64,000 nt of DNA from positions 53,367-117,366 of the forward strand of contig JAKSDK010000356.1 in the NCBI GenBank assembly GCA_022360095.1, in the 5' to 3' direction. The translations under genes and the position numbers were made by a program. Positions 52,262 through 60,755 of this stretch are shown here, piece after piece. The notes beneath the pieces were generated by a model. It ran no database searches, was not told the origin of the DNA, and worked only from the letters and a program-made list of their open reading frames with translations. Each line of letters begins with the position of its first letter. Within the stretch, counting starts at the first letter, position 1. The DNA comes from Phycisphaerales bacterium (lineage in GTDB: Bacteria > Planctomycetota > Phycisphaerae > UBA1845 > UTPLA1).

Positions 52262-53860
52262 TCAGAGCTGAGCAAGTTCGCGCGGGGCATGCTGTTTGGC
52301 CGGCACGCCCAACTGTGACCGTAGCGCACGCGTCACGGCCTTCACAACCTCCGGATCGAACTGAGTTCCACTGTTACGTTGGAGCTCAAGGACGGCGCTA
52401 CTGTGTGACCGTGCGTGTTGATAGGGTCGTTCCGACGTCATCGTGACGAAAGCGTCCGCGACCGCGAGGATTCTCGCCCCGAGGGGCAATGTCTTTGAAC
52501 TCGACCCCGGCGAATCGTTGTGGCGATCGAAACGCGTGTGATGATGTTGAATAAGACGGGCCGTCACGTCGTCGGCACCGAGCATCCCGGCCATCTCCGC
52601 CCCGTCGGCGGAGTGGCGATTGATCAAGAGTCGTTCATCCTCCGACAAAGCCGTCGGCTTGGCCAGCACGACTTCGGGGATGACGAGTTTGCCGATATCG
52701 TGGCAGAGCCCGGCCACGCGCAGCCGATGGCGCTGCTCTCCGTTTATGCGGAGGGCCTCCGCCAACCGGACCGCTATCCTGCTCACCGATCGAGCGTGTG
52801 TGGTCAAATGTTCCAACTGGGTCGGCCCGACTCGGAGTTGATCGCTTTCGAGCAGGCGTTGCAATTGCTCATGGGGAGGCCCCTGGAGATCGCCTGCGCG
52901 TTTCTTGGTCAGCTCATGGAACGCCGCCATCTCCGCGGTGCAGACACGGTTTCGCCCGCGCTGCTTGGCAAAATACAGGGCCAGGTCCGCCTCGTTGATC
53001 TTGTCTTCCGTCAAACGACATTGCTCACAAACCGCGATGCCTATGCTGGTCGTCACCTTCACGTATTCCGTACCGCAGGGGAAGACAAGTTCTTGAATCT
53101 TCGTGCGAACCCTTTCCGCCCAGCGAACCGCCTCGGCGTAGTTCGTCGTCGGTCGAACGACCAGGAACTCTTCGCCGCCGTATCGGCACGGCAAGTCACG
53201 GTGCGTGGTGTGGTCACGGATCACCTCACCAATGCTCCGTAGCACTTGATCACCGAAAGCATGTCCGTACGTGTCGTTGATCCTTTTAAAGTGGTCCAGG
53301 TCCAGCATGGCGATCGACGTGGAGCCACGTCGATCGAGCGTCTGCCGCTGATCACCGAGGAGCCTGTTGAGACAACGGCGATTTGCCACTCCCGTCAGCG
53401 GTTCTTCCTCTGAGAGTCGCATGAGTTCGTTGACCCGCCGTTCCATCCAACGACGATTCTCATTTTGCTTGCGATGCTCGGCGACGGCGAGGTTGACGCG
53501 TCGGCAAAGGCTTCCCGCTCGAAGCGCTTCGGCCTTGGGAATGAAATCAACGCTTCCCTGCCGAAGGCTCTCGATGGTCACACTTTGCTCCGTGCTGCTC
53601 GACAGGACGAGCATCGGACACTTGACCCCCTCCTGGGAGAGCAGCGGCAGGAGCTGAGCGGCGTTGTAGTCCGGCAGATAGTAATCCAGAAGGATGCAGT
53701 CGAACTTACGTGGTGCATCTTCTCGGATCAACCGCCGTGCGGCTTCGCCACTCTCCGTCACGTGGACATCCATCTCCGGATCATTTTCGGACAACGCGGC
53801 GCGAAGAAGAAACCGGTGGTCGGGGTCGTCTTCCACAAGTAGGATTCTGGTGCGAGGCAT
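52262..53860 (-). CDS. Response regulator with GGDEF and HD (HD-GYP-like) domains
   Basis: A 532-residue signalling protein. REC domain 1-115 with phospho-acceptor D59 ('CILLDYYLPDYN') and acidic D11/D12. GGDEF domain about 150-315 with the active motif GGEEF (228-232) and 'LDLDHFKRINDTYGHAFGDQVL'. HD domain from about 375 with 'CHDIGKLVIPEVVLAKPTALSEDE' and 'RHSADGAEMAGML'; the GYP motif is replaced ('HTRFDRHNDSPG'). It could make cyclic-di-GMP and possibly break it down. GGEEF is consistent with an active cyclase; the HD part may be altered. Confidence 0.88.
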   Translation of the reverse strand: MPRTRILLVEDDPDHRFLLRAALSENDPEMDVHVTESGEAARRLIREDAPRKFDCILLDYYLPDYNAAQLLPLLSQEGVKCPMLVLSSSTEQSVTIESLRQGSVDFIPKAEALRAGSLCRRVNLAVAEHRKQNENRRWMERRVNELMRLSEEEPLTGVANRRCLNRLLGDQRQTLDRRGSTSIAMLDLDHFKRINDTYGHAFGDQVLRSIGEVIRDHTTHRDLPCRYGGEEFLVVRPTTNYAEAVRWAERVRTKIQELVFPCGTEYVKVTTSIGIAVCEQCRLTEDKINEADLALYFAKQRGRNRVCTAEMAAFHELTKKRAGDLQGPPHEQLQRLLESDQLRVGPTQLEHLTTHARSVSRIAVRLAEALRINGEQRHRLRVAGLCHDIGKLVIPEVVLAKPTALSEDERLLINRHSADGAEMAGMLGADDVTARLIQHHHTRFDRHNDSPGSSSKTLPLGARILAVADAFVTMTSERPYQHARSHSSAVLELQRNSGTQFDPEVVKAVTRALRSQLGVPAKQHAPRELAQL

Positions 53861-53985
53861 TTGAAATACTCACGACTCACGAAGACTTTCCGCATAAACG
53901 GAAACGTTCCGTCATCCTGAGGGCCACTTCATATTTCGGTCAGGCGTATTCCCAGGTTCGTAAGTATTCGCCCCCACGGTCCGAC

Positions 53986-54009
53986 AATGACCCTGACATC
54001 AGGGTCGTT
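53986..54009. other. Palindrome between two signalling genes
   Basis: A 24-base imperfect palindrome with stem GACCCTG/CAGGGTC around ACAT sits in the 197-base gap between the response-regulator genes. It has no T-run; it may be an operator or a processing site. Confidence 0.35.
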
Positions 54010-54057
54010 ATCAGCCTTGATGAGCGATTATCGTGCGTTCGATTGGGGTCCGGCCCG

Positions 54058-54489
54058 TCAGGCACTGACCTGATTCCACAAGCCCCAATACAGCTTCAGG
54101 TCTTTCACCATCTTCTGAAACCGGCCGAAATCAACGGGCTTGGTCAGATAGCTGTTGGCATGATTGTAGTAGGCTTTGACTTTGTCCGCTTCCGCCTGCG
54201 ACGTCGTCATGACGACGACCGGAATGGTGCGAAGCGACTCATCGGTTTTGAGCTGCTGCAACACCTCGTGCCCGTCGACCTTTGGAAGCTTCAGGTCCAG
54301 CAGTACAATGTCGGGCCTTGGCTTCCCGGCGAAGGCACCGGTTTGTCGCAGATAATCCATGGCCTCCGCACCGTCCTTGACCCGCTCGACTTTGTTGGTG
54401 ATCCGGTTTTCCGCAAGAGCCATCTGTATCAGTTCCGCGTGATCATCGTCGTCTTCGACCAAAAGAAATCGAACCAGCCTGTTGTTCAT
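54058..54489 (-). CDS. Single-domain response regulator
   Basis: A 143-residue CheY-like protein of the Rcp1 type. Acidic D13/D14 in 'LLVEDDDDHAELIQMAL', phospho-acceptor D65 in 'DIVLLDLKLPKVDG', Thr/Ser switch in 'VVVMTTSQ' and conserved Lys in 'NSYLTKPVDFGRF'. No output domain. The ATG overlaps the stop of the histidine kinase gene (TGATG), so kinase and regulator form a co-translated pair. Confidence 0.93.
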   Translation of the reverse strand: MNNRLVRFLLVEDDDDHAELIQMALAENRITNKVERVKDGAEAMDYLRQTGAFAGKPRPDIVLLDLKLPKVDGHEVLQQLKTDESLRTIPVVVMTTSQAEADKVKAYYNHANSYLTKPVDFGRFQKMVKDLKLYWGLWNQVSA

Positions 54490-56936
54490 CAGACTTTCTC
54501 CAGAATTGGCGATTCACTTGGCACGGAAACACCTCGGCCCGCACGGAACTCTAAGCGGAAGACGGCCCCTTCACCCGGGTTGGATTCCACCCAGACGTGT
54601 CCTCCATGGACTTGCACGATCCGCTTGACGATGGCGAGCCCGACGCCGGTTCCCTTTGATTTGTCCGTATCGAGCCTTTCGAACAGACCGAAAATCTTGT
54701 GGTGATACGCCGAAGGAATCCCACGTCCGTTGTCTTTGACGAAGACGCGAACTCCTTGATCGAAGACCTCTGCGCCAATGTCGATCCTCGGCTCCGCTGC
54801 GTCGCATCCGTACTTGATCGCGTTGGTCAACAAGTTGTCAAAGACCTGCGAAAGCCGCGCCTCGTCTCCCAGGATCGTGGGCATGTCCTTCTGGATCGTG
54901 ACCGTGATTCCTTTGTCGGTAATCAGCTTATCGAGTCGTGCCCTGCACTGTTGAATCAATTGGGTCAGCCGAACAGGCCGGGTCTCACCCACGACGCGAC
55001 CGACACGGCTCAGGTCGAGAAGATCGTCGATGAGCTGGGTCATGCGCTCCGTGGCTCGATGTATCCGCTGGGTGTAGTCCTCAAAGCGATCGGTCCTGCC
55101 GGCTTGGGCATCCTGCCATAGATGGCTGGAAAATCCCTGTAGCGTCACAAGCGGCGACTTGAGGTCGTGCGAGACGGTGTAGACAAATTGCTCCATCTCC
55201 GCGTTCTTGCGTTCGAGCTCGGTCTCGGCCTGTTTACGCTCCGTGACATCGCGCACGATTCCGGCGAAGATGGTTTCCCCCTCAATCTCCACCTGGCTGA
55301 CGGAGAGATCCATCGGAAAGGTGGAGCCGTCCTTGCGAAGACCGGCGACTTCTCGCCCGATTCCGATGATCTTCGCGTCACCTGTTCGAAGAAAATTTGT
55401 AATGTAATCGTCATGTTGCCCGGCATAAGGGGACGGCATCAGGCAATTGACGTTACAGCTCAAGACTTCCGATTCCGCGTAGCCGAAGATCATTTCGGCG
55501 GCATGATTAAACGAAAGAATCGTTCCACGCTCGTTGATCGTGATGATTCCATCAACGGCGGTCGTCAAAACGGAACGCATCATGGATTCATTTCTGCGTA
55601 GCTCCGCCTCCGCCCACTTGCGTTCCGTAACATCCCGCACGATTCCGGCGAAGATGATCTCACCTTCAATCTCCACCTGGCTGACGGCAAGGTCCATCGG
55701 AAAGGTGGAGCCGTTCTTATGGCGGCCGACAACCTCGCGCCCGATTCCGATGATCTTGGCGTCACCCGTGCGGAGGAAATTCGCGACATAACCGTCGTGC
55801 TCCTCGGAATAAGGTGGCGGCATCAGGACGTTGACGTTACGGCCCACCACCTCTGTGCGCGCGTAGCCGAACATCTTTTCGGCGGCATGGTTAAACGAGA
55901 GGATGATCCCGCGCCCGTTGATTGTGATGATGGCATCGACCGCAGTCGCCAGTACGGACTGCATCGTCGACTCGCTCTTGAGTAACGCCGCCGAACTGCG
56001 ATTCAGCGTTCTGTACGTGCGGACGTTTTCCAGGGAAAGGCCGATGATGGGGACCAGATAGCTGACAGCCTTCAGGCCGTGGGCGATGTTGAAGCACGAA
56101 TCGTTCGGTCTGACGGATCCGAACGCCATGTAGAGCTGCGTGGCAATATGAGGCATCACACTCCACAAGAGCGAATAGGCGAACAGCGTGCGATGACGTC
56201 TCAGGTAAAGTGGGAATACGGCGACACCGCAAATGAGATACGGCGCCAGGGCACACAGATCGTACGGGCGTTTGACCAGGGCATCGGGGAATAGGGTTTG
56301 CGGCAAGACAGAGGAAGCGGCGCAATAGCGAATGATAAAGTAAGTGGCCAGGATAAATCCTGCACTGGCGATCACGACAAGGACGTTGCCGAGACGCACG
56401 GAGTGAATTCCACGTGAGAACGTGAAGAGACCCACACCGATCAACAGAGTCATTCCGTTAAACAGGCGACAAGCCGCCCATGTAAAGGAAATCAACTCGC
56501 CATCCGCGACCGCCGTTTCAATCAGACGGTCGATCGCCAGGGTATGAAAAACGTCGATCGCGCCTGCACAGGCCAATGCCACGCCAACCACGGGCAATGA
56601 CGGCTCACGGGTTTGCCTGAAGTGCACCAGAGCGAGAATCATGACGAACGCCGCACCACAAACCGCCGTCCATGCCAGAATCGTGTGCGTAAAGCTCCCG
56701 CGCAATAGTTTGTGTGCCGTCTCGTTGAGTTCACTTGATGACAGCGCACCGGCTGCCTCCGGAGTGAGTGCTCCTCCCCCGCTTGAGAGATCAACGCCGA
56801 GCCAAAGCAAAACCAGCGGCAACACGCAGAGAGACGCGATTCCCCACGCCCAATACGCAGGTCGGAACTCATCCTCCCACAGAGCCTTGCTGTGGCCGGG
56901 CAAAAGATGCGCCTTCATTGAGTTCGATCGTTGCAT
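54489..56936 (-). CDS. Membrane-bound PAS-PAS sensor histidine kinase
   Basis: An 815-residue kinase. About eight membrane helices in residues 25-295 form a MASE-like sensor domain ('LCVLPLVLLWLGVDLSSGGG', 'GVALACAGAIDVFHTLA'). Two PAS domains follow (about 325-435 and 450-560). They are near duplicates in protein and DNA: 'VDAIITINGRGIILSFNHAAEKMFGYA' versus 'VDGIITINERGTILSFNHAAEMIFGYA'. HisKA has H590 in 'SHDLKSPL', and the ATPase has the N, G1 and G2 boxes ('NLLTNAIKYG', 'DNGRGIP', 'GTGVGLAIV'). The signal is unknown. Confidence 0.92.
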   Translation of the reverse strand: MQRSNSMKAHLLPGHSKALWEDEFRPAYWAWGIASLCVLPLVLLWLGVDLSSGGGALTPEAAGALSSSELNETAHKLLRGSFTHTILAWTAVCGAAFVMILALVHFRQTREPSLPVVGVALACAGAIDVFHTLAIDRLIETAVADGELISFTWAACRLFNGMTLLIGVGLFTFSRGIHSVRLGNVLVVIASAGFILATYFIIRYCAASSVLPQTLFPDALVKRPYDLCALAPYLICGVAVFPLYLRRHRTLFAYSLLWSVMPHIATQLYMAFGSVRPNDSCFNIAHGLKAVSYLVPIIGLSLENVRTYRTLNRSSAALLKSESTMQSVLATAVDAIITINGRGIILSFNHAAEKMFGYARTEVVGRNVNVLMPPPYSEEHDGYVANFLRTGDAKIIGIGREVVGRHKNGSTFPMDLAVSQVEIEGEIIFAGIVRDVTERKWAEAELRRNESMMRSVLTTAVDGIITINERGTILSFNHAAEMIFGYAESEVLSCNVNCLMPSPYAGQHDDYITNFLRTGDAKIIGIGREVAGLRKDGSTFPMDLSVSQVEIEGETIFAGIVRDVTERKQAETELERKNAEMEQFVYTVSHDLKSPLVTLQGFSSHLWQDAQAGRTDRFEDYTQRIHRATERMTQLIDDLLDLSRVGRVVGETRPVRLTQLIQQCRARLDKLITDKGITVTIQKDMPTILGDEARLSQVFDNLLTNAIKYGCDAAEPRIDIGAEVFDQGVRVFVKDNGRGIPSAYHHKIFGLFERLDTDKSKGTGVGLAIVKRIVQVHGGHVWVESNPGEGAVFRLEFRAGRGVSVPSESPILEKV

Positions 56937-57300
56937 TCACAAGCCCCACTTTGCTCATGCACCGCATCGCCGTCGGCGCAGACCAACTTCACGTATCTTT
57001 TGGAAGAACACAACACGCCCGAGAATCCTGGGGACCGCGATGTCAGCCGGTCTCCAACGTCGTGCCCGGCGCCGGCCAGATTCACCCGGCATTGCCCGCG
57101 GCACACCATTTTATCGGCAACGATGACGGGCGGCCGTGACGACAAACGTCCCGTCATGAGCAGATTTGGGGCATCGTACAGCAGACGGCCGATACATAAT
57201 CAGATCGGCGGCAAACGCGTCCTCCTGGGCCGGTGAAAGGAAAAACGTCACGAATGCCCTTGCACTCTGGGCGAGCGCAGGCTGTTGATCGCCGACTTGC
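56937..57300. other. Intergenic region with a possible gene remnant
   Basis: About 360 bases between diverging genes. A minus-strand frame ending at 57111 includes 'SARAFVTFFLSPAQEDAFAA', which resembles the C-terminal part of periplasmic solute-binding proteins, but it has no further family support. A palindromic ATGACGGG/CCCGTCAT pair lies at about 57121-57162. No RNA gene recognised. Confidence 0.3.
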
Positions 57301-57678
57301 ATGAGAGTGAATTCGCAGGAGATAAGAGTGATTCTGGAATCCGGAGACAAAATCCTCGTCGTTCATCGGCGCTTGTTCGACAAGGATGAAAATCGCTATT
57401 TCGTTGGCACGGTCGAGGCCTTCGAATCCGGCATTGCCCGGGTAACGGGGTATTCGTTTGTCCGGGACTTCATCGGCGGACTCGTTTTTAGAAAGCCGGA
57501 CCCGCGGACAAAATTACTGTCAATTTCGTCCGGCACGTTGCTCGTGTACGTCTTGTCGAAGGAAGTTCCGATCGAAGCGCTCGAGTTCGTGGTCTCGGAC
57601 GACGGCGGCGTCACGGCCACGGACGGCAAATCACTTCACATGAATCTTTCTGAGAAGCCTCGCGACGGCCACTTGTAG
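57301..57678 (+). CDS. Conserved hypothetical protein
   Basis: A 125-residue soluble protein. 'LESGDKILVVHRRLFDKDENRYFVGTVEA' opens a small beta-barrel-like domain and 'GIARVTGYSFVRDFIGGLVFRKPD' continues it. There are no Cys or membrane segments. Not recognised as a named family. It lies alone between the histidine kinase and the beta-helix gene, so context gives no role. The start is ATG 57301. Confidence 0.6.
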   Translation: MRVNSQEIRVILESGDKILVVHRRLFDKDENRYFVGTVEAFESGIARVTGYSFVRDFIGGLVFRKPDPRTKLLSISSGTLLVYVLSKEVPIEALEFVVSDDGGVTATDGKSLHMNLSEKPRDGHL

Positions 57679-57717
57679 AGCGGGCTCCGCCCGCCGCGAC
57701 GTCGCGCGATTGAGCGC

Positions 57718-57792
57718 TTACGGCGTCAGAACCAGATCGATGAACGGCGCGGCATCGAGCCCGCTTACATTTGTATCGCCGTTGGCAATGCC
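57718..57792 (-). pseudogene. Remnant of a dockerin-like C-terminus
   Basis: Just past the stop of the beta-helix gene, in another frame, the minus strand reads GIANGDTNVSGLDAAPFIDL... to a stop at 57718. 'GDTNVSGLDAAPFIDLVL' matches the second half of the dockerin-like modules at the ends of the genes at 49492 and 57798. It is the leftover tail of another such gene. Confidence 0.6.
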
Positions 57793-57797
57793 GACTG

Positions 57798-59147
57798 CTA
57801 CGGCCCGATCAATGCGTTGAAAAACATCTGCAGGTCGTCGCCGTTTTCGAAGGTATCCCCGTTCATGTCGGCGTCGTCAATGTTGCACGCGGGAAAGGCC
57901 ACGGCATAGGCCGCTGGATCTGTCAGGGCCAGCACGAACGGCGCCACATCGTCGAAATCCAACGCTCCGTCGCAGTTCATGTCGCCCGAGATGTCATCAT
58001 CGCAGTCGTTGATGATGCCGTCGCCGTCGGTATCGGGTTCGAGTTGATCGGGCGTGTCGTTGCCGTTGCAGTCGCCCGGTGCCTCGAACGCGCCCATGTC
58101 CGCGATCGGGGCTGTGCCGACGCCGGTGTCCGACACCGACCCATCATCGACGAATCGATCGTTGCCATCGAAGTCGGTCACAACGCCGACCGGCACGGCC
58201 GTATTGTCCGCGGCGTCGATGCAGGGCGAGCCGTTGCTCAGCCGCAGATCGTCATCTTCGGTGCCGATCGTATCGTCCGCGCCGTCGGCATCGGCGAACA
58301 CCGGATCGACGTCGAGGTTGCCGCCCGCGTCCGTGCCGAGCGCTGCATCCCATCCCGCCCCGCTGCCGCCGGAGGATTGGATATTGCAGTAGCTGATGAC
58401 CGGTGTGCTGTTGAGGCTGAGGATCTGCCGCGGCGTGTTGTTCCAAAGAACGCAGTTCGTCACGGTCGGAGCGCTGTTGAACAGGTTCGAAATCCCGCCG
58501 GCGTCGGAGAATCCGCCCGAATTCCCGCTGAAGGTGCAGTTCGTCACCGATGGACTGGCAGTGGAATTGAAGATCCCGCCGCCCCTGATGCCGGCCGAAT
58601 TGCCGGCAAAGGTGCAGTTCGTCACCGATGGCGTGCTGATTCCGCCGGTGTTGTACATCGCCCCGCCGAGTCCGGACGTCGAGTTCGCGATAAACGCGCA
58701 GTTCGTCACCGTCGGATTGCTGTTGTTGATATTGCTCATCGCGCCGCCGTTGCCGGACGTGTTCCCCATGAATGCGCAGTTCGCCACGATCGGGCTACTG
58801 TCACTCAGGTTACCCATCCCACCGCCGTCATCGAACGATGTGTTCGCGATGAACGTGCAGTTTGAGACCGTGGGGCTCCCGTTCTCGTTGTACATCCCGC
58901 CGCCTCTGGTTTGCGGAAACGAGCCGTTTGCGTTTCCGCCGGTGATCGTGAAGCCGTCGAGGAAGGCCGTAGCGTCGGTTCCGCCGCCGACCACGACCTG
59001 GTAACTGTTCTCGCTGTTGTTGGCGAAGTTCGAACCGTCATCGCCGGACAGGTCGCCGCTCAGGATCGTCACGTTGGCGACGGGATCCCTCCCAGAAGAG
59101 GACGCTAGTCGGGCGCGGACGGGAGTTCGTTGCCGTGCTCGTCCCAA
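57798..59147 (-). CDS. Right-handed beta-helix protein with dockerin-like tail, 5'-truncated
   Basis: Up to 449 residues. Repeats such as 'SPTVSNCTFIANTSFDDGGGMGN' and 'SVTNCTFAGNSAGIRGGGIFN' mark a right-handed parallel beta-helix, usually secreted. The tail has a Cys/Asp-rich segment ('CNGNDTPDQLEPDTDGDGI') and two dockerin-like units ('MNCDGALDFDDVAPFVLAL', 'DMNGDTFENGDDLQMFFNAL'). No signal peptide or N-terminal third exists: the frame opens with 'VANVTILSGDLSGDDG', a mid-family block, and its only start (TTG 59147) lies inside the MORN-like gene. It is therefore likely a pseudogene remnant. Confidence 0.7.
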   Translation of the reverse strand: MGRARQRTPVRARLASSSGRDPVANVTILSGDLSGDDGSNFANNSENSYQVVVGGGTDATAFLDGFTITGGNANGSFPQTRGGGMYNENGSPTVSNCTFIANTSFDDGGGMGNLSDSSPIVANCAFMGNTSGNGGAMSNINNSNPTVTNCAFIANSTSGLGGAMYNTGGISTPSVTNCTFAGNSAGIRGGGIFNSTASPSVTNCTFSGNSGGFSDAGGISNLFNSAPTVTNCVLWNNTPRQILSLNSTPVISYCNIQSSGGSGAGWDAALGTDAGGNLDVDPVFADADGADDTIGTEDDDLRLSNGSPCIDAADNTAVPVGVVTDFDGNDRFVDDGSVSDTGVGTAPIADMGAFEAPGDCNGNDTPDQLEPDTDGDGIINDCDDDISGDMNCDGALDFDDVAPFVLALTDPAAYAVAFPACNIDDADMNGDTFENGDDLQMFFNALIGP

Positions 59148-59434
59148 TATTTCCAGATGCCCGTCTTTTCGCCGTTTTCGTAGAAGCCGTCCGAGGCCAT
59201 TTGACCGTTTTGGTGATAAGTGGCCCAGTGGCCGTGTCGGCGATAGGCGGTGAGACCGTCGCGTTTGACGTAGCCGATGGCCTTTTGGCTGCCGTCGGGA
59301 TAAAGCTCTTCCGACGGAAGCACACCGGTGACAAACCAGAGATAGCCTAAAAAGGCCACCAATACCAGGACCGGAATCGCCGCGACGATGTATCTTTTGG
59401 AAGATCGCGATGGGTTCGGTTCGTCGTGAGTCAC
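59105..59434 (-). CDS. MORN-like/YwqK-type repeat protein with N-terminal membrane anchor
   Basis: A 109-residue protein. One membrane helix near residues 15-37 ('IVAAIPVLVLVAFLGYLWFV'), then three short repeats of the toxin-antitoxin YwqK or MORN variant type: 'YPDGSQKAIGYVKRDGL', 'GHWATYHQNGQMASDGFY', 'KTGIWKYWDEHGNEL'. These beta-hairpin repeats mediate binding. It lies 27 bases downstream of sdhB on the same strand. Its 3' end abuts the truncated beta-helix gene. Confidence 0.75.
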   Translation of the reverse strand: MTHDEPNPSRSSKRYIVAAIPVLVLVAFLGYLWFVTGVLPSEELYPDGSQKAIGYVKRDGLTAYRRHGHWATYHQNGQMASDGFYENGEKTGIWKYWDEHGNELPSAPD

Positions 59435-59461
59435 GTCATCGGTTGCCGTTTTCCGACGGTC

Positions 59462-60295
59462 TTACTTGGACAACCAACGTTTGATCGCGTGGATCGTCGT
59501 ATCGCGCCCGGCCTTGGCAATCGAACGCGTCAGCGGGATGTCCTTGGGACAGACCTTCACGCAGTTCTGGGCATTGCCGCAATCGGTGATCCCCCCCGGC
59601 CCCATCAAGCCCTCGAGGCGCTCCTCCTTGCTCATCTTGCCCGTCGGGTGGCTGTTGAACAACACGGCCTGGGAAATCACCGCCGGGCCGACGAAGGCCT
59701 TGTCATGTTCCGCGGCTTCACGGGCGGCGAATTCCGCATCGTCTTCACCGGGGCTTTTTTCCAGTTCAATCTTGGAGTATTGCGGGCAGACCTCCATGCA
59801 ACAACCGCAGGTCATACACTCCGACAGCGGATAGGCCTCGTTCTGATTTGCGGGACTTTGCGTAGGCCCCGGGCCGGTCTCGTGGTAGCCATCGACCGGG
59901 ATCCAGGCCTTGACCCTCTTCAACCCGCGAAACATCCGACCGCGATCCACAAAGAGATCACGGACGACCGGGAACTTGGTCATCGGCTCAAGCTCAATTT
60001 CGCCTGCGTCGTTGGGATCGAGGTCATCCACCAATGCGCTGCACGCCTGCCGGACACGGCCATTGATGACCATCGTGCAGGCGCCGCAAACTTCCTCCAG
60101 ACAATTGCAATCCCACACCACGGGGGTCACCGGTGTTTGACTGCCGATCGGCACGGGCCGTTTCGCAATGGCCTGCAGGCAGGAGATGACGTTCATTCCG
60201 GGGACATAATCCACGGCAAAGCTCTGCCAATATCGATCGCCGCCCAGCTTGTCCTGACGAGCGATCCGAAAGACGATTTTTTCGTTCGAGACCAT
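59462..60295 (-). CDS. sdhB: Succinate dehydrogenase/fumarate reductase iron-sulfur subunit
   Basis: A 277-residue iron-sulfur protein. The [2Fe-2S] ligands are in 'DCNCLEEVCGACTMVINGRVRQAC'-type residues (about 62-84). The [4Fe-4S]/[3Fe-4S] ligands are in 'CMTCGCCMEVCP' and 'CGNAQNCVKVCPKDIP'. It passes electrons from SdhA flavin to the quinone pool, matching the quinone genes elsewhere in the window. The sdhA and sdhC/D genes are not adjacent: upstream is a tRNA, downstream a MORN-like gene. They may lie elsewhere, which is unusual. Confidence 0.93.
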   Translation of the reverse strand: MVSNEKIVFRIARQDKLGGDRYWQSFAVDYVPGMNVISCLQAIAKRPVPIGSQTPVTPVVWDCNCLEEVCGACTMVINGRVRQACSALVDDLDPNDAGEIELEPMTKFPVVRDLFVDRGRMFRGLKRVKAWIPVDGYHETGPGPTQSPANQNEAYPLSECMTCGCCMEVCPQYSKIELEKSPGEDDAEFAAREAAEHDKAFVGPAVISQAVLFNSHPTGKMSKEERLEGLMGPGGITDCGNAQNCVKVCPKDIPLTRSIAKAGRDTTIHAIKRWLSK

Positions 60296-60550
60296 GGCGA
60301 TGACTCCGTTCTAATAGTCCTATACGAGCCACACGATGGATTATAAGTCGATCCCCTGCGGCGGCAACACGCATTAAGTTGATCCAATATCCATGCTCCA
60401 AAATCGACGCCAACGGAAGAGATTACCGCCTCAATCGCGTTCGATGGCACGCCCTTCTCGTCACGCATCGCAGGAAATGGACCACGACTCTCGACCGGCA
60501 CATCGTCCGGTCCTTGAATCTGACCACAACCCTGTTACTATACATCGGCA

Positions 60551-60625
60551 CGGGGCGTAGCTCAGCCTGGTCAGAGCGCTGCGTTCGGGACGCAGAGGTC
60601 GGAAGTTCAAATCTTCTCGCCCCGA
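60551..60625 (+). tRNA. tRNA-Pro (anticodon CGG)
   Basis: A full cloverleaf. Acceptor stem CGGGGCG pairs with CGCCCCG; D-arm stem GCTC/GAGC; anticodon arm CTGCG-TTCGGGA-CGCAG with anticodon CGG; T-arm with TTCAAAT loop and one G-T pair; discriminator A. CCA is not encoded, in line with a need for the cca gene. Confidence 0.95.
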
Positions 60626-60644
60626 TTCGCCAAAGGCGAATAGA

Positions 60645-60675
60645 GCAGGAGAGGGTAGAAAGTAGAGAGTAGAAA
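60645..60675. repeat. Polypurine repeat, left copy
   Basis: GCAGGAGAG (60645-60653) followed by AGTAGAGAGTAGAAA (60661-60675). Both blocks recur in inverted form at 60722-60752, just before the four-helix-bundle gene. Confidence 0.8.
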
Positions 60676-60721
60676 CTTCGAGCGCGGACCCGCCGTTCAA
60701 CCAAACCGGGACTTGCGCTTG

Positions 60722-60752
60722 CTCTCCTGCGGTCTCCTTTCTACTCTCTACT
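60722..60752. repeat. Polypyrimidine repeat, right copy (inverted)
   Basis: CTCTCCTGC (60722-60730) and TTTCTACTCTCTACT (60738-60752) are the reverse complements of the two blocks at 60645-60675. The right copy runs up to the ATG at 60756. Confidence 0.8.
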
Positions 60753-60755
60753 CTC

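Noticed and set aside
53710..54705. 331-codon plus-strand frame across the signalling genes
   Set aside because: It runs opposite parts of three well-supported minus-strand genes and their spacer; the composition is antisense-like.
57771..58865. 364-codon plus-strand frame opposite the beta-helix repeats
   Set aside because: The repeat structure of the opposite strand keeps it open; the product is a Val/Arg/Ala/His mix without a domain.
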